This document shows positions 8,281 through 16,272 of a stretch of DNA of 64,000 bases, one piece after another. The notes beneath the pieces were generated by a model. It was not told the DNA's origin. It searched no databases and worked only from the letters and a program-made list of their open reading frames with translations. The stretch covers positions 15,940 to 79,939 of the forward strand of contig DXTB01000002.1 in assembly GCA_019410105.1 (NCBI GenBank). The letters are read 5' to 3'. A program made the position numbers and the translations under genes. Each line of letters opens with the position of its first letter. The first letter of the stretch is position 1. This DNA comes from Clostridiales bacterium. GTDB taxonomy: Bacteria > Bacillota_A > Clostridia > Oscillospirales > Oscillospiraceae.

Positions 8281-8309
8281 ATTATATAAAGGTTTTGCGG
8301 AAAGTGCAA
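8281..8309 (-). promoter_or_regulatory. Promoter for the cysteine desulfurase operon
   Basis: Read on the minus strand: TTGCAC (8304-8309), 17-bp spacer, perfect TATAAT (8281-8286). The start would fall near 8274, almost on top of the plus-strand mtaB start, so the two divergent promoters share one 75-bp region. Confidence 0.7.
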
Positions 8310-8318
8310 GGAGATTCC

Positions 8319-9608
8319 ATGAAAGTTGCCATCTATACCTTGGGCTGCAAGGTGAACCAATATGAGACCCAGGCCATGGAGCAGGAGCTGCTGGCAAGGG
8401 GGCACACGCTCACGGAGTTTTCCGATGAGGCGGATGCCTATATCGTGAACACCTGCTCCGTCACGGCAGTCAGCGACCAGAAGTCCCGGCAGGTGATCCA
8501 CGGCGTCCAGCGGAAGCACCCCGGCGCCGTGGTGGCGGTGTGCGGCTGCTATCCCCAGACCCACGCGGACGACGTGCGGAAGCTGGGGGTGGACCTGATC
8601 TCCGGCACCGGCGACCGGACGGGTTTTATCCGCCTTCTGGAAGAGGCCGCAGCGGAGAAGCGGCAGATCGAGGCCATCGACCAGCCTTTTGAGCGGCGGG
8701 TGTTCGAGGTCCTGCCCGCCGGCGGCCTGGGGGGCCGCACCCGGGCTATGCTGAAGGTGGAGGACGGGTGCGTCAACTTCTGTACCTACTGCATCATTCC
8801 ATACGCCCGGGGACGGGTGCGGTCCCTGCCCGTCCCCACTGCCGTGGAGCAGACTCGGGCCCTGGCGGCAGAGGGCTACCGGGAGATCGTGGTGACGGGC
8901 ATCGAGATCTCCTCCTGGGGCCAGGACCTGAAGAACGGAGAGACCCTGATCGACCTACTGGAGGCTGTCTGCACCGCCGCACCGGCTGTCCGCATCCGGC
9001 TGGGGAGCCTGGAGCCCCGGACCATCACAGAGGAGTTCTGCCGCCGGGCGGCCGCCCTGCCGAACCTCTGCCCCCAGTTCCACTTGTCTATGCAGTCCGG
9101 ATGCGACGACACCCTGAAGCGAATGAACCGGAAATACGATACCACTCGATATGCGCAGTCCGTTGCACTTTTAAATCAATATTTTGACCACCCCGCTGTC
9201 ACCACGGACCTCATCACCGGGTTTCCGGAGGAGACGGAGGAGGAATTTGCCCAGACGCTGGACTTCATCCGCCGGTGCGGCTTTGCCCAGATGCACATTT
9301 TCCCCTACTCCGTCCGGCCCGGCACCCCGGCGGCCAAGATGCGTCAGGTGCCGAAGGCCGTGAAGGAAGAGCGGGCCCGCCAGGCGGCGGCGGTGGCGGA
9401 GGCGCTCCACCGGAACTATCTCGCGGCCTGTGTGGGAGCGGTGTATCCCGTCCTCTTTGAACAGCCCAAGGACGGCAGGTATTTCGGCCACGCACCCAAC
9501 TATATGGAGGTGCTGGCGGACGGGACGGACCTGCATAACCAGGTGCGGAATGTGAAAGTCACCGGCACTGACGGAGCATCCCTGCTGGGTGAGCTTTTGG
9601 AGGACTGA
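8319..9608 (+). CDS. mtaB: tRNA t6A methylthiotransferase MtaB
   Basis: 429 aa. An N-terminal UPF0004 domain has three cluster cysteines (C10 in TLGCKVNQ, C46 in NTCSVT, C77 in CGCYPQ). A radical-SAM domain has CVNFCTYC (C151, C155, C158), and a C-terminal TRAM-like region follows. The wording TLGCKVNQYET is typical of MtaB (YqeV), which converts t6A37 to ms2t6A in tRNAs reading ANN codons. The start at 8319 has AAGGAG five nt upstream; the longer frame from 8295 lacks a binding site. The next gene starts 1 nt after its stop. Confidence 0.93.
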   Translation: MKVAIYTLGCKVNQYETQAMEQELLARGHTLTEFSDEADAYIVNTCSVTAVSDQKSRQVIHGVQRKHPGAVVAVCGCYPQTHADDVRKLGVDLISGTGDRTGFIRLLEEAAAEKRQIEAIDQPFERRVFEVLPAGGLGGRTRAMLKVEDGCVNFCTYCIIPYARGRVRSLPVPTAVEQTRALAAEGYREIVVTGIEISSWGQDLKNGETLIDLLEAVCTAAPAVRIRLGSLEPRTITEEFCRRAAALPNLCPQFHLSMQSGCDDTLKRMNRKYDTTRYAQSVALLNQYFDHPAVTTDLITGFPEETEEEFAQTLDFIRRCGFAQMHIFPYSVRPGTPAAKMRQVPKAVKEERARQAAAVAEALHRNYLAACVGAVYPVLFEQPKDGRYFGHAPNYMEVLADGTDLHNQVRNVKVTGTDGASLLGELLED

Positions 9609-9609
9609 C

Positions 9610-10185
9610 ATGAAGAGCCATTTCTTTGCCTACATCTCCCGGATGCGGTTCATCCAGCGGTGGGCCCTGATGCGCAACACCGCGCCGGAGAACGTCCAGG
9701 AGCACAGTCATCAGGTGGCCGTCCTGGCCCACGCTCTGGCGGTGATCCGCAACGAGAAGTTCGGCGGCCGCCTGGACCCCGGCGCCGTGGCGGTGGCGGC
9801 GCTGTACCATGACGCCAGCGAGATCCTGACCGGCGACATGCCCACCCCCATCAAGTACGACAACCCGGCCATCCGAAACGCCTACAAGGACGTGGAGGCG
9901 GTGGCGGAGGGCAAGCTGCTCCATATGCTGCCGCCGGAGCTTCAGGGGGTGTACGGGCCCATCCTGACGCAGTCCGACCCGGAGGTGCGGCAGGTGGTGA
10001 AGGCGGCGGACAAGCTCTCCGCTTATATCAAGTGTGTAGAGGAGCTGAAAGCCGGCAACAACGAATTCCGGCAGGCCGCCGGCCAGACCCGGAAAGCCCT
10101 GGAGGGCTACGAACTGCCGGAAGTGACGTACTTTCTGGAGACCTTTATGGACAGCTTCTCCCTGACCCTGGACGAGCTGCAGTGA
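9610..10185 (+). CDS. YfbR-like HD-domain 5'-deoxynucleotidase
   Basis: 191 aa. The YfbR signature residues are in place: R17-W18 (FIQRWALMRNT), H32 (QEHSHQV), H67-D68 and E71 (LYHDASEIL), and D134 (KAADKLSAY). E. coli YfbR dephosphorylates deoxynucleoside 5'-monophosphates using a divalent metal held by the HD residues, so a role in dNMP salvage or dUMP supply is likely. It starts one base after the mtaB stop and uses a GGAGG inside the mtaB end, so the two are an operon. Confidence 0.88.
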   Translation: MKSHFFAYISRMRFIQRWALMRNTAPENVQEHSHQVAVLAHALAVIRNEKFGGRLDPGAVAVAALYHDASEILTGDMPTPIKYDNPAIRNAYKDVEAVAEGKLLHMLPPELQGVYGPILTQSDPEVRQVVKAADKLSAYIKCVEELKAGNNEFRQAAGQTRKALEGYELPEVTYFLETFMDSFSLTLDELQ

Positions 10186-10232
10186 ACAAAGAACCGCCCT
10201 GGCGCTGTACGCCAGGGCGGTTCTTTGTTCAC
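10182..10232. terminator. 23-bp perfect hairpin, bidirectional terminator overlapping two stop codons
   Basis: Arms 10182-10204 and 10210-10232 are perfectly complementary with loop CTGTA. The hairpin includes the stop codons of both convergent genes (10183-10185 and 10229-10231), and TTCTTTGTTC on the distal side supplies the U-rich part for either strand. Confidence 0.85.
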
Positions 10233-11440
10233 TTGTTCAGCTTGGAGCAGATCAGCCCGCCCAGGCGGCGGACACCCTCCTCGATCAGGTCCTCCGGCGT
10301 GTTGCCGAAGCTCATGCGCATACAGTTCTTCCCCTGGCCGTCCCGGTCGGAGAAGAAGCCCTCTCCCGCCACAAAAGCCACGTTCACAGCCGGGTCTGTG
10401 GAAGACTCCTGCAGCAGGGCGGAGGTGTCGATGCCGCCGGGCAGCTCCACCCAGGTGAAGAGGCCGCCGTCCGGATTGCTGTGCTTGGTACCGGCGGGGA
10501 AATACCGGTCGATGCTCTGGAGCATCACGTCCCGGCGCCTGCGGTACAGGTCGCAGATCATCTGGTGGTGGGCCGGGTAACAGCCCCGCTTGAAGAACTC
10601 CGCGCAGAGGATCTGGGGCAGCATGGAGGTGTGGGAGTTGGTGGCGGACTTCACGTCCACCAGATGCTGGATGGTCTCCGTATCCGCCACCACATAGCCC
10701 AGGCGGGAGCCGGGGGAGAAAATCTTGGAGAAGCTGCCCGCCATCACCACATGGCCTGTGGTGTCGAAGTGCTTGATGGGAGGCAGGTCCTCTCCGCTGT
10801 ACCGGATATCCCGATAGGGGTCGTCCTCCAGCACCAGCACGTCGTATTTGGCGGCCAGCTCCGCCACGGCCTTCCGCCGCTCCAGGCTGAGGGTGCGGCC
10901 GCTGGGGTTCTGGAAGGTGGGAATGACATAGATCATCTTGGGATGGCACTGCCGGATCTTCCGCTCCAGATCCTCCGGGATCAGGCCGTTGTCATCCATG
11001 GCCACACCCACGCACCTGGCCTCGAACATATCGAAGATCTCCACGGACTGGACGAAGGTGGGGGCCTCCACCAGGATCACGTCGCCGGGGTCGATGTACG
11101 CCTGGCAGGCCAGGTTGATGCCCTCCAGGCCGCCGGTGATGATTATGACGTTGTCCACGCCGCAGTCGATGCCCTTGGGAGCCAGCAGCTCCCGGACCAC
11201 CACCTCCCGCAGGTCCCGGATCCCCTCAATGGGGCCGTACTGCAGGGCCTCCACGCCCCGGGTGTCCGTCCGCAGCACCTCGTCGGCCAGCTGGCGGATG
11301 GTGTCCACCGGCAGGGCCTCTCTGGCGGGGGAACCGCCGCTGAAGGAGATGATGTCCGGGTTGGTCATGGACCCGAACAGTCCTTTGACCACATTGGCCG
11401 TGAAGGCCATTTTTTCCATACGCTTGGCATAAGGCACCAT
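10229..11440 (-). CDS. PLP-dependent aminotransferase, class I/II (AAT-I, LysN/KAT-II-like)
   Basis: 403 aa. FSGGSPAREALP near the N-terminus, YVIPTFQNPSG (N178), LEDDPYRDIRY and the PLP lysine in GSFSKIFSPGSRLG (K239) place it in the fold-type I group with LysN, kynurenine/alpha-aminoadipate and multi-substrate aminotransferases. It would exchange amino groups between an amino acid and 2-oxoglutarate; the preferred amino acid is not deducible. There is no MocR-type HTH at the N-terminus. GGAGG lies 10 nt before the ATG, and a good promoter lies at 11506-11534. It is a single-gene unit. Confidence 0.9.
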   Translation of the reverse strand: MVPYAKRMEKMAFTANVVKGLFGSMTNPDIISFSGGSPAREALPVDTIRQLADEVLRTDTRGVEALQYGPIEGIRDLREVVVRELLAPKGIDCGVDNVIIITGGLEGINLACQAYIDPGDVILVEAPTFVQSVEIFDMFEARCVGVAMDDNGLIPEDLERKIRQCHPKMIYVIPTFQNPSGRTLSLERRKAVAELAAKYDVLVLEDDPYRDIRYSGEDLPPIKHFDTTGHVVMAGSFSKIFSPGSRLGYVVADTETIQHLVDVKSATNSHTSMLPQILCAEFFKRGCYPAHHQMICDLYRRRRDVMLQSIDRYFPAGTKHSNPDGGLFTWVELPGGIDTSALLQESSTDPAVNVAFVAGEGFFSDRDGQGKNCMRMSFGNTPEDLIEEGVRRLGGLICSKLNK

Positions 11441-11505
11441 TCTGCGCTGTCCTCCATTTCAAGGGCGCGCCCTTCCGGCGCGCCGCTGTGTGATTTGATC
11501 GTTTC

Positions 11506-11534
11506 AGTATACCACACCAGGCGGGAAAACTCAA
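11506..11534 (-). promoter_or_regulatory. Promoter of the aminotransferase gene
   Basis: Minus strand: TTGAGT (11529-11534), 17-bp spacer, TATACT (11506-11511), about 65 nt before the start codon. Confidence 0.6.
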
Positions 11535-11536
11535 TT

Positions 11537-11576
11537 CCCCAAAAACAAGCCGTCCCGGGGCATTGCCCCGGGACGG
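11537..11576 (-). terminator. Terminator of the ECF sigma/anti-sigma operon
   Basis: An 11-bp stem (11566-11576 with 11550-11560), 5-nt loop, followed on the minus strand by CTTGTTTTTGGGG. It lies 9 nt after the anti-sigma stop. Confidence 0.85.
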
Positions 11577-11584
11577 GAGGATGG

Positions 11585-12727
11585 TCATTCCAGGGGAATT
11601 TGGATGTCTCCCACCTGCACGGCGGCGACCTGGCTCACGTCCAGCAGGTCCTGGAACTGGCTGGTGAAGTCTGCTGAGGAGAGATACTCGTCCTCTGTAT
11701 TATGGCTGCCGCCTCCGGTAAATCCGAAGATCAGGTCCACGGCTGGCAGGATGCTGCCATCCCGCAGCAGCAGGGAGGTGTCCGACACCAGCTCCTCTGT
11801 ATCCCGATAGGCGGTGCCGCCGGAGACCTCCACATAGATGGACAGGGGGGACAGGACGGCCCGGGCGGAGAAGCCGCCGTGCCGGTAGGATCCCGTCAGG
11901 GTCTGCGAGACTGCGGACGGCTGGAAGGTGAGGATAGCGGGGTGGTTTGTCACCGCTGTGTCCACACCGTTCACCCGTAGGACAGGCGGCGTCACCAGCA
12001 ACGTCAGGGGCTGGGCGGTGAAGTCCAGGCTGTCCGCGTCTCCGGTGATATTACAGAGATAGGAGAGTGTATTGGTGGCTGGATCGTAGCCGGCCTCCCC
12101 CAGGCCGCTGGAGCCATTGACCCTGCCAATGCGGTTCAGCGTGCTTTCCGACTTCCCGTAGAAGATACGGGTGAGCGGATCTGTCCAGTCCAGTGTTGCC
12201 CAGGTATCCTGCTCGGCCGCTTTCAAATCCTCCCAGGCAATATCGTCTGTGGCGTAATAGGTGACCATTGGAAGTTTGATGTCGTCCTTTTGGGTGTTCT
12301 CCCGGCTGTTGTAAGCTATCTCCACGGTTTCCGGATCCACCGAGTCCGGCAGCTGGTAGTCCAGGATCAGGTAGATGCTCTTTTCATCCACCAGCGCCTC
12401 CCGGATGGTCAGTGTTACGTCATCACAGACGGAGGTCATGTTGACTGGCTGGAAGGCCTTTTCGGCCATGGGGGTCTCCGCCCCCTCCGGGCCAAACCGG
12501 TCTGAGAAGATGTCATCCCAGTCCACCAGCACTGCTGCCCCCACGGACAGCGTCAGTACAACAGCCAGCACCGCAGCCAGCAGCGCCTTTCGGAAAAATC
12601 CCCGGGGGCGGTAGACGGCGGTCCGGGCCTGAGGTTCCGGCTCCGCGGACAAAACAGCCTCCCGCAGCTGCTCCTCCAGCTCCGGCGGGGGCGCGCAGTG
12701 TTCCATTGACTCGTGATAGCGATTCAT
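11585..12727 (-). CDS. Membrane-anchored anti-sigma factor (DUF4179-like)
   Basis: 380 aa. A cytoplasmic N-terminus of about 45 residues (MNRYHESMEHCAPPPELEEQ) leads to one membrane helix (about 46-70, LLAAVLAVVLTLSVGAAVLV) and a long extracytoplasmic region rich in beta-prone sequence. This is the layout of Firmicutes anti-sigma proteins of the DUF4179 type, which hold the partner ECF sigma factor at the membrane until an envelope signal arrives. The ATG overlaps the sigma gene stop (ATGA, 12724-12727), with GGAGGAG 6 nt upstream. The frame stays open upstream to 13015, but that is the antisense side of other coding. Family assignment is by layout. Confidence 0.72.
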   Translation of the reverse strand: MNRYHESMEHCAPPPELEEQLREAVLSAEPEPQARTAVYRPRGFFRKALLAAVLAVVLTLSVGAAVLVDWDDIFSDRFGPEGAETPMAEKAFQPVNMTSVCDDVTLTIREALVDEKSIYLILDYQLPDSVDPETVEIAYNSRENTQKDDIKLPMVTYYATDDIAWEDLKAAEQDTWATLDWTDPLTRIFYGKSESTLNRIGRVNGSSGLGEAGYDPATNTLSYLCNITGDADSLDFTAQPLTLLVTPPVLRVNGVDTAVTNHPAILTFQPSAVSQTLTGSYRHGGFSARAVLSPLSIYVEVSGGTAYRDTEELVSDTSLLLRDGSILPAVDLIFGFTGGGSHNTEDEYLSSADFTSQFQDLLDVSQVAAVQVGDIQIPLE

Positions 12728-13191
12728 AAGCTCTCCTCCCATGTGTTCCGCAGGGCGTCCCGGCCCCGCTTCAGCCGCATTTTCACCGTGGGCACCGTCA
12801 CCCCCAGGAGCCGCGCGATCTCCCGGAGGGTGTAGCCCTCGTAGTAGTGGAGGTGAAGGACTGTCCGCTGGGACTCCGGCAGGGCGGCCACGTGGTCCAA
12901 CAGGCCCAGCTCCTCCGGCGTGACGGCGGCGGAGGCGGCCTCCAGCGGCAGCTCGGACCGGTTGGATCGCTTCCAGGCGTCCCGACACTGGTTCAGGGCC
13001 ACCCGGAACAGCCATCGCCGCTCGTGGTCCGGAGAGGCAAAGACCGGCGCCCGGTACAGCCGCTTGCAGAACACCTCCTGCAAGATATCCTCCGCATCCG
13101 CCGGGTTCTTCATCTGGATCAGGCAGAAACGGTACAGGGACGGCCCATAGGTCCGGTATACCTGCTCAAAGAGCTGTTCCGCTTCGGTCAC
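12724..13191 (-). CDS. ECF RNA polymerase sigma factor
   Basis: 155 aa. Region 2 (LYRFCLIQMKNPADAEDILQ, then RRWLFRVALNQCRD) and region 4 (LPESQRTVLHLHYYEGYTLREIARLLG and VKMRLKRGRDAL) are complete. I choose the GTG at 13191 over the GTG at 13200 because a perfect AAGGAGGTGA overlaps the latter and sits about 8 nt before the former. The predicted ECF-type promoter at 13217-13243 would give a leader of about 20 nt. It is coupled by ATGA overlap to its probable anti-sigma gene. Confidence 0.9.
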   Translation of the reverse strand: MTEAEQLFEQVYRTYGPSLYRFCLIQMKNPADAEDILQEVFCKRLYRAPVFASPDHERRWLFRVALNQCRDAWKRSNRSELPLEAASAAVTPEELGLLDHVAALPESQRTVLHLHYYEGYTLREIARLLGVTVPTVKMRLKRGRDALRNTWEESL

Positions 13192-13216
13192 TGGCCTCAC
13201 CTCCTTCTGCTGTGAT

Positions 13217-13243
13217 TACGAGTGAGCGGGGCAAAAGGTCACA
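13217..13243 (-). promoter_or_regulatory. Putative ECF-type (autoregulatory) promoter
   Basis: Minus strand: TGTGAC (13238-13243), 17 nt, CGTA (13217-13220). This resembles the AAC-N16/17-CGT pattern of SigW/SigX-class promoters. It sits alone in the 67 bp between the recG terminator and the sigma gene, the place an autoregulated ECF promoter is expected. Confidence 0.45.
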
Positions 13244-13249
13244 AAGAAC

Positions 13250-13282
13250 TGCAAAAACTCCCCGGCTTCTGCCGGGGAGTTT
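13250..13282 (-). terminator. recG terminator
   Basis: Minus strand: 12-bp stem (13271-13282 with 13255-13266), loop AGAA, followed by TTTGCAG. The stem reaches the recG stop codon. Confidence 0.8.
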
Positions 13283-15330
13283 CAGTTCAGGGCATCCGCC
13301 TGCTGTGTGAAGAGCTCCGTCACCCGCTCTGCCGTGGCGGGGCAGGAGGTGAGCGCCGGGTCCTGTGCCAGCAGCTGCTCCGCCGCCTGACGGGCCTCCT
13401 GCAGCAGCTGGGTGTCGCAGCCCAGATCCGCCACCTTCAGCCCCGGTAGGCCGTGCTGGCGTGCTCCGAAGAAGTCACCGGGGCCCCGGAGCCGCAGGTC
13501 CTCCTCCGCGATCTGGAAACCGTCAGTGGTCTTGGTCATGACCTTCAGCCTCTGCCTCGTCTCCTCGTTTCGGTTGTCGGAGATCAGGATGCAGTAGGAC
13601 TGATGCTTCCCCCGCCCCACCCGGCCCCGCAGCTGGTGGAGCTGGGAGAGGCCGAACCGCTCCGCGTTCTCGATCACCATCACCGCGGCGTTGGGCACAT
13701 CCACCCCCACCTCAATGACGGTGGTGGACACCAGAATGTCCGTCTCGTGGGCAGCGAAGGCGGCCATGACGGCGTCCTTCTCCTTGGGCTTCATCTTGCC
13801 GTGGACGAAGGCCACCTTGAGATCCGGAAACACCTCGGACTGGAGCTTTTTGGCGTATTCCGTCACCGCCTTGCGCTCGTCGGGGAGCTGGTCATTCTCC
13901 TCTACCATGGGACAGACGATATAGGCCTGGCGGCCCTCGCCCACCAGCTTGCGGATGAAGCGGTACACCCGCTGGTGATAGCCCCCGGTGACGGCGAAGG
14001 TCTGCACCGGCTGGCGGCCGGGGGGCAGCTGGTCGATGATGGACACGTCCAGGTCTCCGTAGAGGATCAGGGCCAGGGTCCGGGGGATGGGGGTAGCGGA
14101 CATGACCAGAATGTGGGGGTGGTCCCCCTTGGCGGCCAGTTCCGCCCGCTGGGCCACACCGAAGCGGTGCTGCTCATCCGTCACCACCAGGCCCAGGTCG
14201 CGGTAGGCCACGCTGCCGGTGATGAGGGCGTGGGTGCCGATGGCAAAGTCGATCTCCCCGCTCTCCAGTTGCTGAGTAATGGACCGTTTCGTCTTGGCGG
14301 TGGTGGAGCCGGTCAGCAGGGCGCACCGGATACCCAAATTTTCCAGCAGAGGGGCCAGGCCCTGGTAGTGCTGCTGGGCCAGGATCTCCGTAGGGGCCAT
14401 CAGGGCCGCCTGGCGGCCATTCTTCACCATGAAGTACACGCAGGCGGCGGCCACCATGGTCTTGCCGGAACCCACGTCTCCCTGACAGAGCCGGTTCATG
14501 GGCGTGCCGGAGCGCATGTCCGCCAGTGCTTCCTCCACACAGCGGCGCTGGGCGTCCGTCAGGGTGAAGGGCAGGGCACGGTAGAAAAGCTCCATGTCCA
14601 CGCCGCCACAAGGGGGCACGTGGACCACCTCCCGGCGGGAGCGGAGCCGCTCCAGCCCGATGGTGAAGAGGAACAGCTCCTCAAAGGCCAGCCGCCGCCG
14701 GGCCAGGTCCAGGGCCTCCGCGCTCTCCGGGAAGTGGATGTTCTCATAGGCGTACTCGATGCGGCAGAGCTGATGATGCTGCCGCACACGGTCCGGCAGC
14801 ACGTCCGGCAGGATGTCCGCGCAGGCGTCCAGCCCCTGGCGGATGGACCGGGACAAAATCAGCTGGCTGACTCCGGCGGTAAGGGGATAGATGGGCACGA
14901 TGCGGCCGGTGACCTCCCGCCGCCCCTCCGGCTCCACCACAGGATTGGCCATCTGATGCCGGAGGAGGGAGCCCTCCGCCCGGCCATAGAAGATATAGGT
15001 CTCTCCCTGGTGCAGGCTGTTTTTCAGCCACGCCTGGTTGAAAAAGGTCACATCCAGGGTGCCGGTGTCGTCCACCGCCCGGAGCTTCACCAGATCCAGC
15101 CCCTTGCGGATGTGGGAGATGGTGGGCGGGGACGCCACCATGGCGGCCACGCCGGCGGTCTCGCCGGGCACCAGGTCCGCAATGCGCCGCAGGGCAGAGC
15201 GGTCGTCGTAGGCCCGGGGGAAGTAAGAGATCAGGTCCCGCAGGGTGGCGATGCCCAGCTTGCCCAGGGCCTTGGCCCGCTGCTCCCCGATGCCCTTGAT
15301 GTACCGCACATCTGTGTTCAGGTCCGCCAT
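13282..15330 (-). CDS. recG: ATP-dependent DNA helicase RecG
   Basis: 682 aa, the usual RecG length. The N-terminus has a helix-hairpin-helix-like stretch (VRYIKGIGEQRAKALGKLG) and a wedge/OB domain (about 55-150). The helicase core has Walker A GDVGSGKT, VVTDEQHRFGVAQR (DEQH type motif II), MSATPIPRTLAL and motif VI QLRGRVGRG. RecG remodels stalled replication forks and Holliday junctions. GGGAGGTGA lies 5 nt before the ATG. It carries its own terminator and precedes an ECF operon with a separate promoter. Confidence 0.96.
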   Translation of the reverse strand: MADLNTDVRYIKGIGEQRAKALGKLGIATLRDLISYFPRAYDDRSALRRIADLVPGETAGVAAMVASPPTISHIRKGLDLVKLRAVDDTGTLDVTFFNQAWLKNSLHQGETYIFYGRAEGSLLRHQMANPVVEPEGRREVTGRIVPIYPLTAGVSQLILSRSIRQGLDACADILPDVLPDRVRQHHQLCRIEYAYENIHFPESAEALDLARRRLAFEELFLFTIGLERLRSRREVVHVPPCGGVDMELFYRALPFTLTDAQRRCVEEALADMRSGTPMNRLCQGDVGSGKTMVAAACVYFMVKNGRQAALMAPTEILAQQHYQGLAPLLENLGIRCALLTGSTTAKTKRSITQQLESGEIDFAIGTHALITGSVAYRDLGLVVTDEQHRFGVAQRAELAAKGDHPHILVMSATPIPRTLALILYGDLDVSIIDQLPPGRQPVQTFAVTGGYHQRVYRFIRKLVGEGRQAYIVCPMVEENDQLPDERKAVTEYAKKLQSEVFPDLKVAFVHGKMKPKEKDAVMAAFAAHETDILVSTTVIEVGVDVPNAAVMVIENAERFGLSQLHQLRGRVGRGKHQSYCILISDNRNEETRQRLKVMTKTTDGFQIAEEDLRLRGPGDFFGARQHGLPGLKVADLGCDTQLLQEARQAAEQLLAQDPALTSCPATAERVTELFTQQADALN

Positions 15331-15406
15331 GGAATCACCTCCCGCCTTGCAAATTATTGGTCTCCATTATATAATGGCGCCGGAGAAAAAACAAGGAGAT
15401 GGGCGC

Positions 15407-15709
15407 ATGGTCACCTGGAAGAAGTGGGCGGCCCGCGGAGTCTGATGTGTGGGTTTGTTCGGCGGGATGATCGCGGCTGGAACCGGTCTGTGGCCCCTGG
15501 GACCCATTGGACCAGCAGCAGTGATGATGGTGTTGGGGGCTGGTCCTGTGGAGCAGGCAATACAGCGGTGTTCGTGTGCCCTTCCTGCGGCGCAGAGTTA
15601 TCGGGAAAGGACTTCCGATCATCCAGGTGGAGTCCGGATGGGACTGATGCATTGCCGCAGTTGTGGAGCGATGCTTCCCGTAGAGGAATGCCGCAGAAAA
15701 GAGCCGTAA
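15407..15709 (+). pseudogene. Decayed small membrane/zinc-ribbon protein gene
   Basis: From the ATG at 15407 (with AAGGAG shortly before it) the frame reads MVTWKKWAARGV, hits an in-frame TGA at 15443-15445, and continues in the same frame with a glycine-rich hydrophobic stretch (GLFGGMIAAGTGLWPLG...) and, at the end, MHCRSCGAMLPVEEC before TAA at 15707. In another frame, around 15570-15610, it encodes VFVCPSCGAELSGKDF. Two CxxC knuckles split over two frames plus a nonsense codon suggest a degraded hydrophobic/zinc-ribbon protein. It is followed by a terminator. An 86-aa product starting at 15449 cannot be excluded. Confidence 0.35.
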
Positions 15710-15740
15710 AAAAGTGTCCGGTCCTCCGGGCGCTTTTTTT
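15708..15740 (+). terminator. Terminator after the decayed zinc-ribbon gene
   Basis: Stem 15708-15721 with 15726-15739, including two G-U type pairs, loop TCCT, ending in seven T. It separates the remnant from the following ECF promoter. Confidence 0.7.
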
Positions 15741-15765
15741 GTAACGAAACCGCCGTCCATGCGTC
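15740..15765 (+). promoter_or_regulatory. Putative ECF-type promoter of the second ECF operon
   Basis: TGTAAC (15740-15745), 16 nt, CGTC (15762-15765), close to the published SigX/SigW consensus. It overlaps the last T of the preceding terminator and lies 25 nt before the GTG start. Confidence 0.5.
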
Positions 15766-15789
15766 CTATGGCAGAGAGGAGGAGAGGCC

Positions 15790-16272
15790 GTGCCGGATTT
15801 TGAGGAGATCTATCAGACGTATTTCGCCGACGTGTACCGCTACATCCTGGCCCTCAGCCGGGACGCCCACACGGCGGAGGAGGTGACCCAGGAGACCTTC
15901 TTCCGGGCATTGGCCTCCATCGACCAGTTCCGGGGGGACTGCCAGCTGCGGGTGTGGCTGTGCCAGATCGCCCGGAACCAGTACCTCTCGCTGTGCCGGG
16001 AGCGAAAGCACCGGGGAGAGCTGGAGCAGGAGCCGGGGGACGACGGGCTGGAGTGCGGCTTTGCGGACCGGGACGCCGCCAAGCGGCTCCACCGGCTGCT
16101 CCATGACCTGCCGGAACCCTACAAGGAGGTGTTCTCCCTGCGGACCTTCGGGGAGCTGCCCTTTGCCCAGATCGGGGAGCTCTTCGGCAAGACGGAGTCC
16201 TGGGCCCGGGTCACCTACTTCCGGGCCCGCCAGAAATTGAAGGAGGGATTTGATGGACCAGCTGGACCATGA
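15790..16272 (+). CDS. ECF RNA polymerase sigma factor
   Basis: 160 aa. Region 2 (VYRYILALSRDAHTAEEVTQ, ETFFRALASIDQFRG, then VWLCQIARNQYLSL) and region 4 (LPEPYKEVFSLRTFGELPFA, then WARVTYFRARQKL) are intact. The start is GTG with GAGGAGG 7 nt upstream. Its 3' end overlaps the anti-sigma gene by 20 nt. The FRGDCQLRVWLCQIARN wording resembles Firmicutes sigma factors paired with zinc-finger anti-sigma proteins, and such a gene follows. Confidence 0.92.
   Translation: MPDFEEIYQTYFADVYRYILALSRDAHTAEEVTQETFFRALASIDQFRGDCQLRVWLCQIARNQYLSLCRERKHRGELEQEPGDDGLECGFADRDAAKRLHRLLHDLPEPYKEVFSLRTFGELPFAQIGELFGKTESWARVTYFRARQKLKEGFDGPAGP

Noticed and set aside
4310..8289. Long plus-strand frames opposite the hydrolase, rlmA, MATE and cysteine desulfurase genes
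   Set aside because: They run antisense to recognised proteins and have low-complexity Gly/His/Gln/Asp composition typical of GC-rich shadow frames.
15443..15445. TGA codon in the decayed zinc-ribbon gene read as selenocysteine
   Set aside because: No SECIS-like hairpin lies just downstream, no selenocysteine genes are seen in the window, and a frame shift later in the same gene argues for decay.
13453..15744. 763-codon plus-strand frame opposite recG
   Set aside because: Antisense of RecG; its composition (His, Gly, Leu, Val runs) is that of a shadow frame, and no start signal is present.
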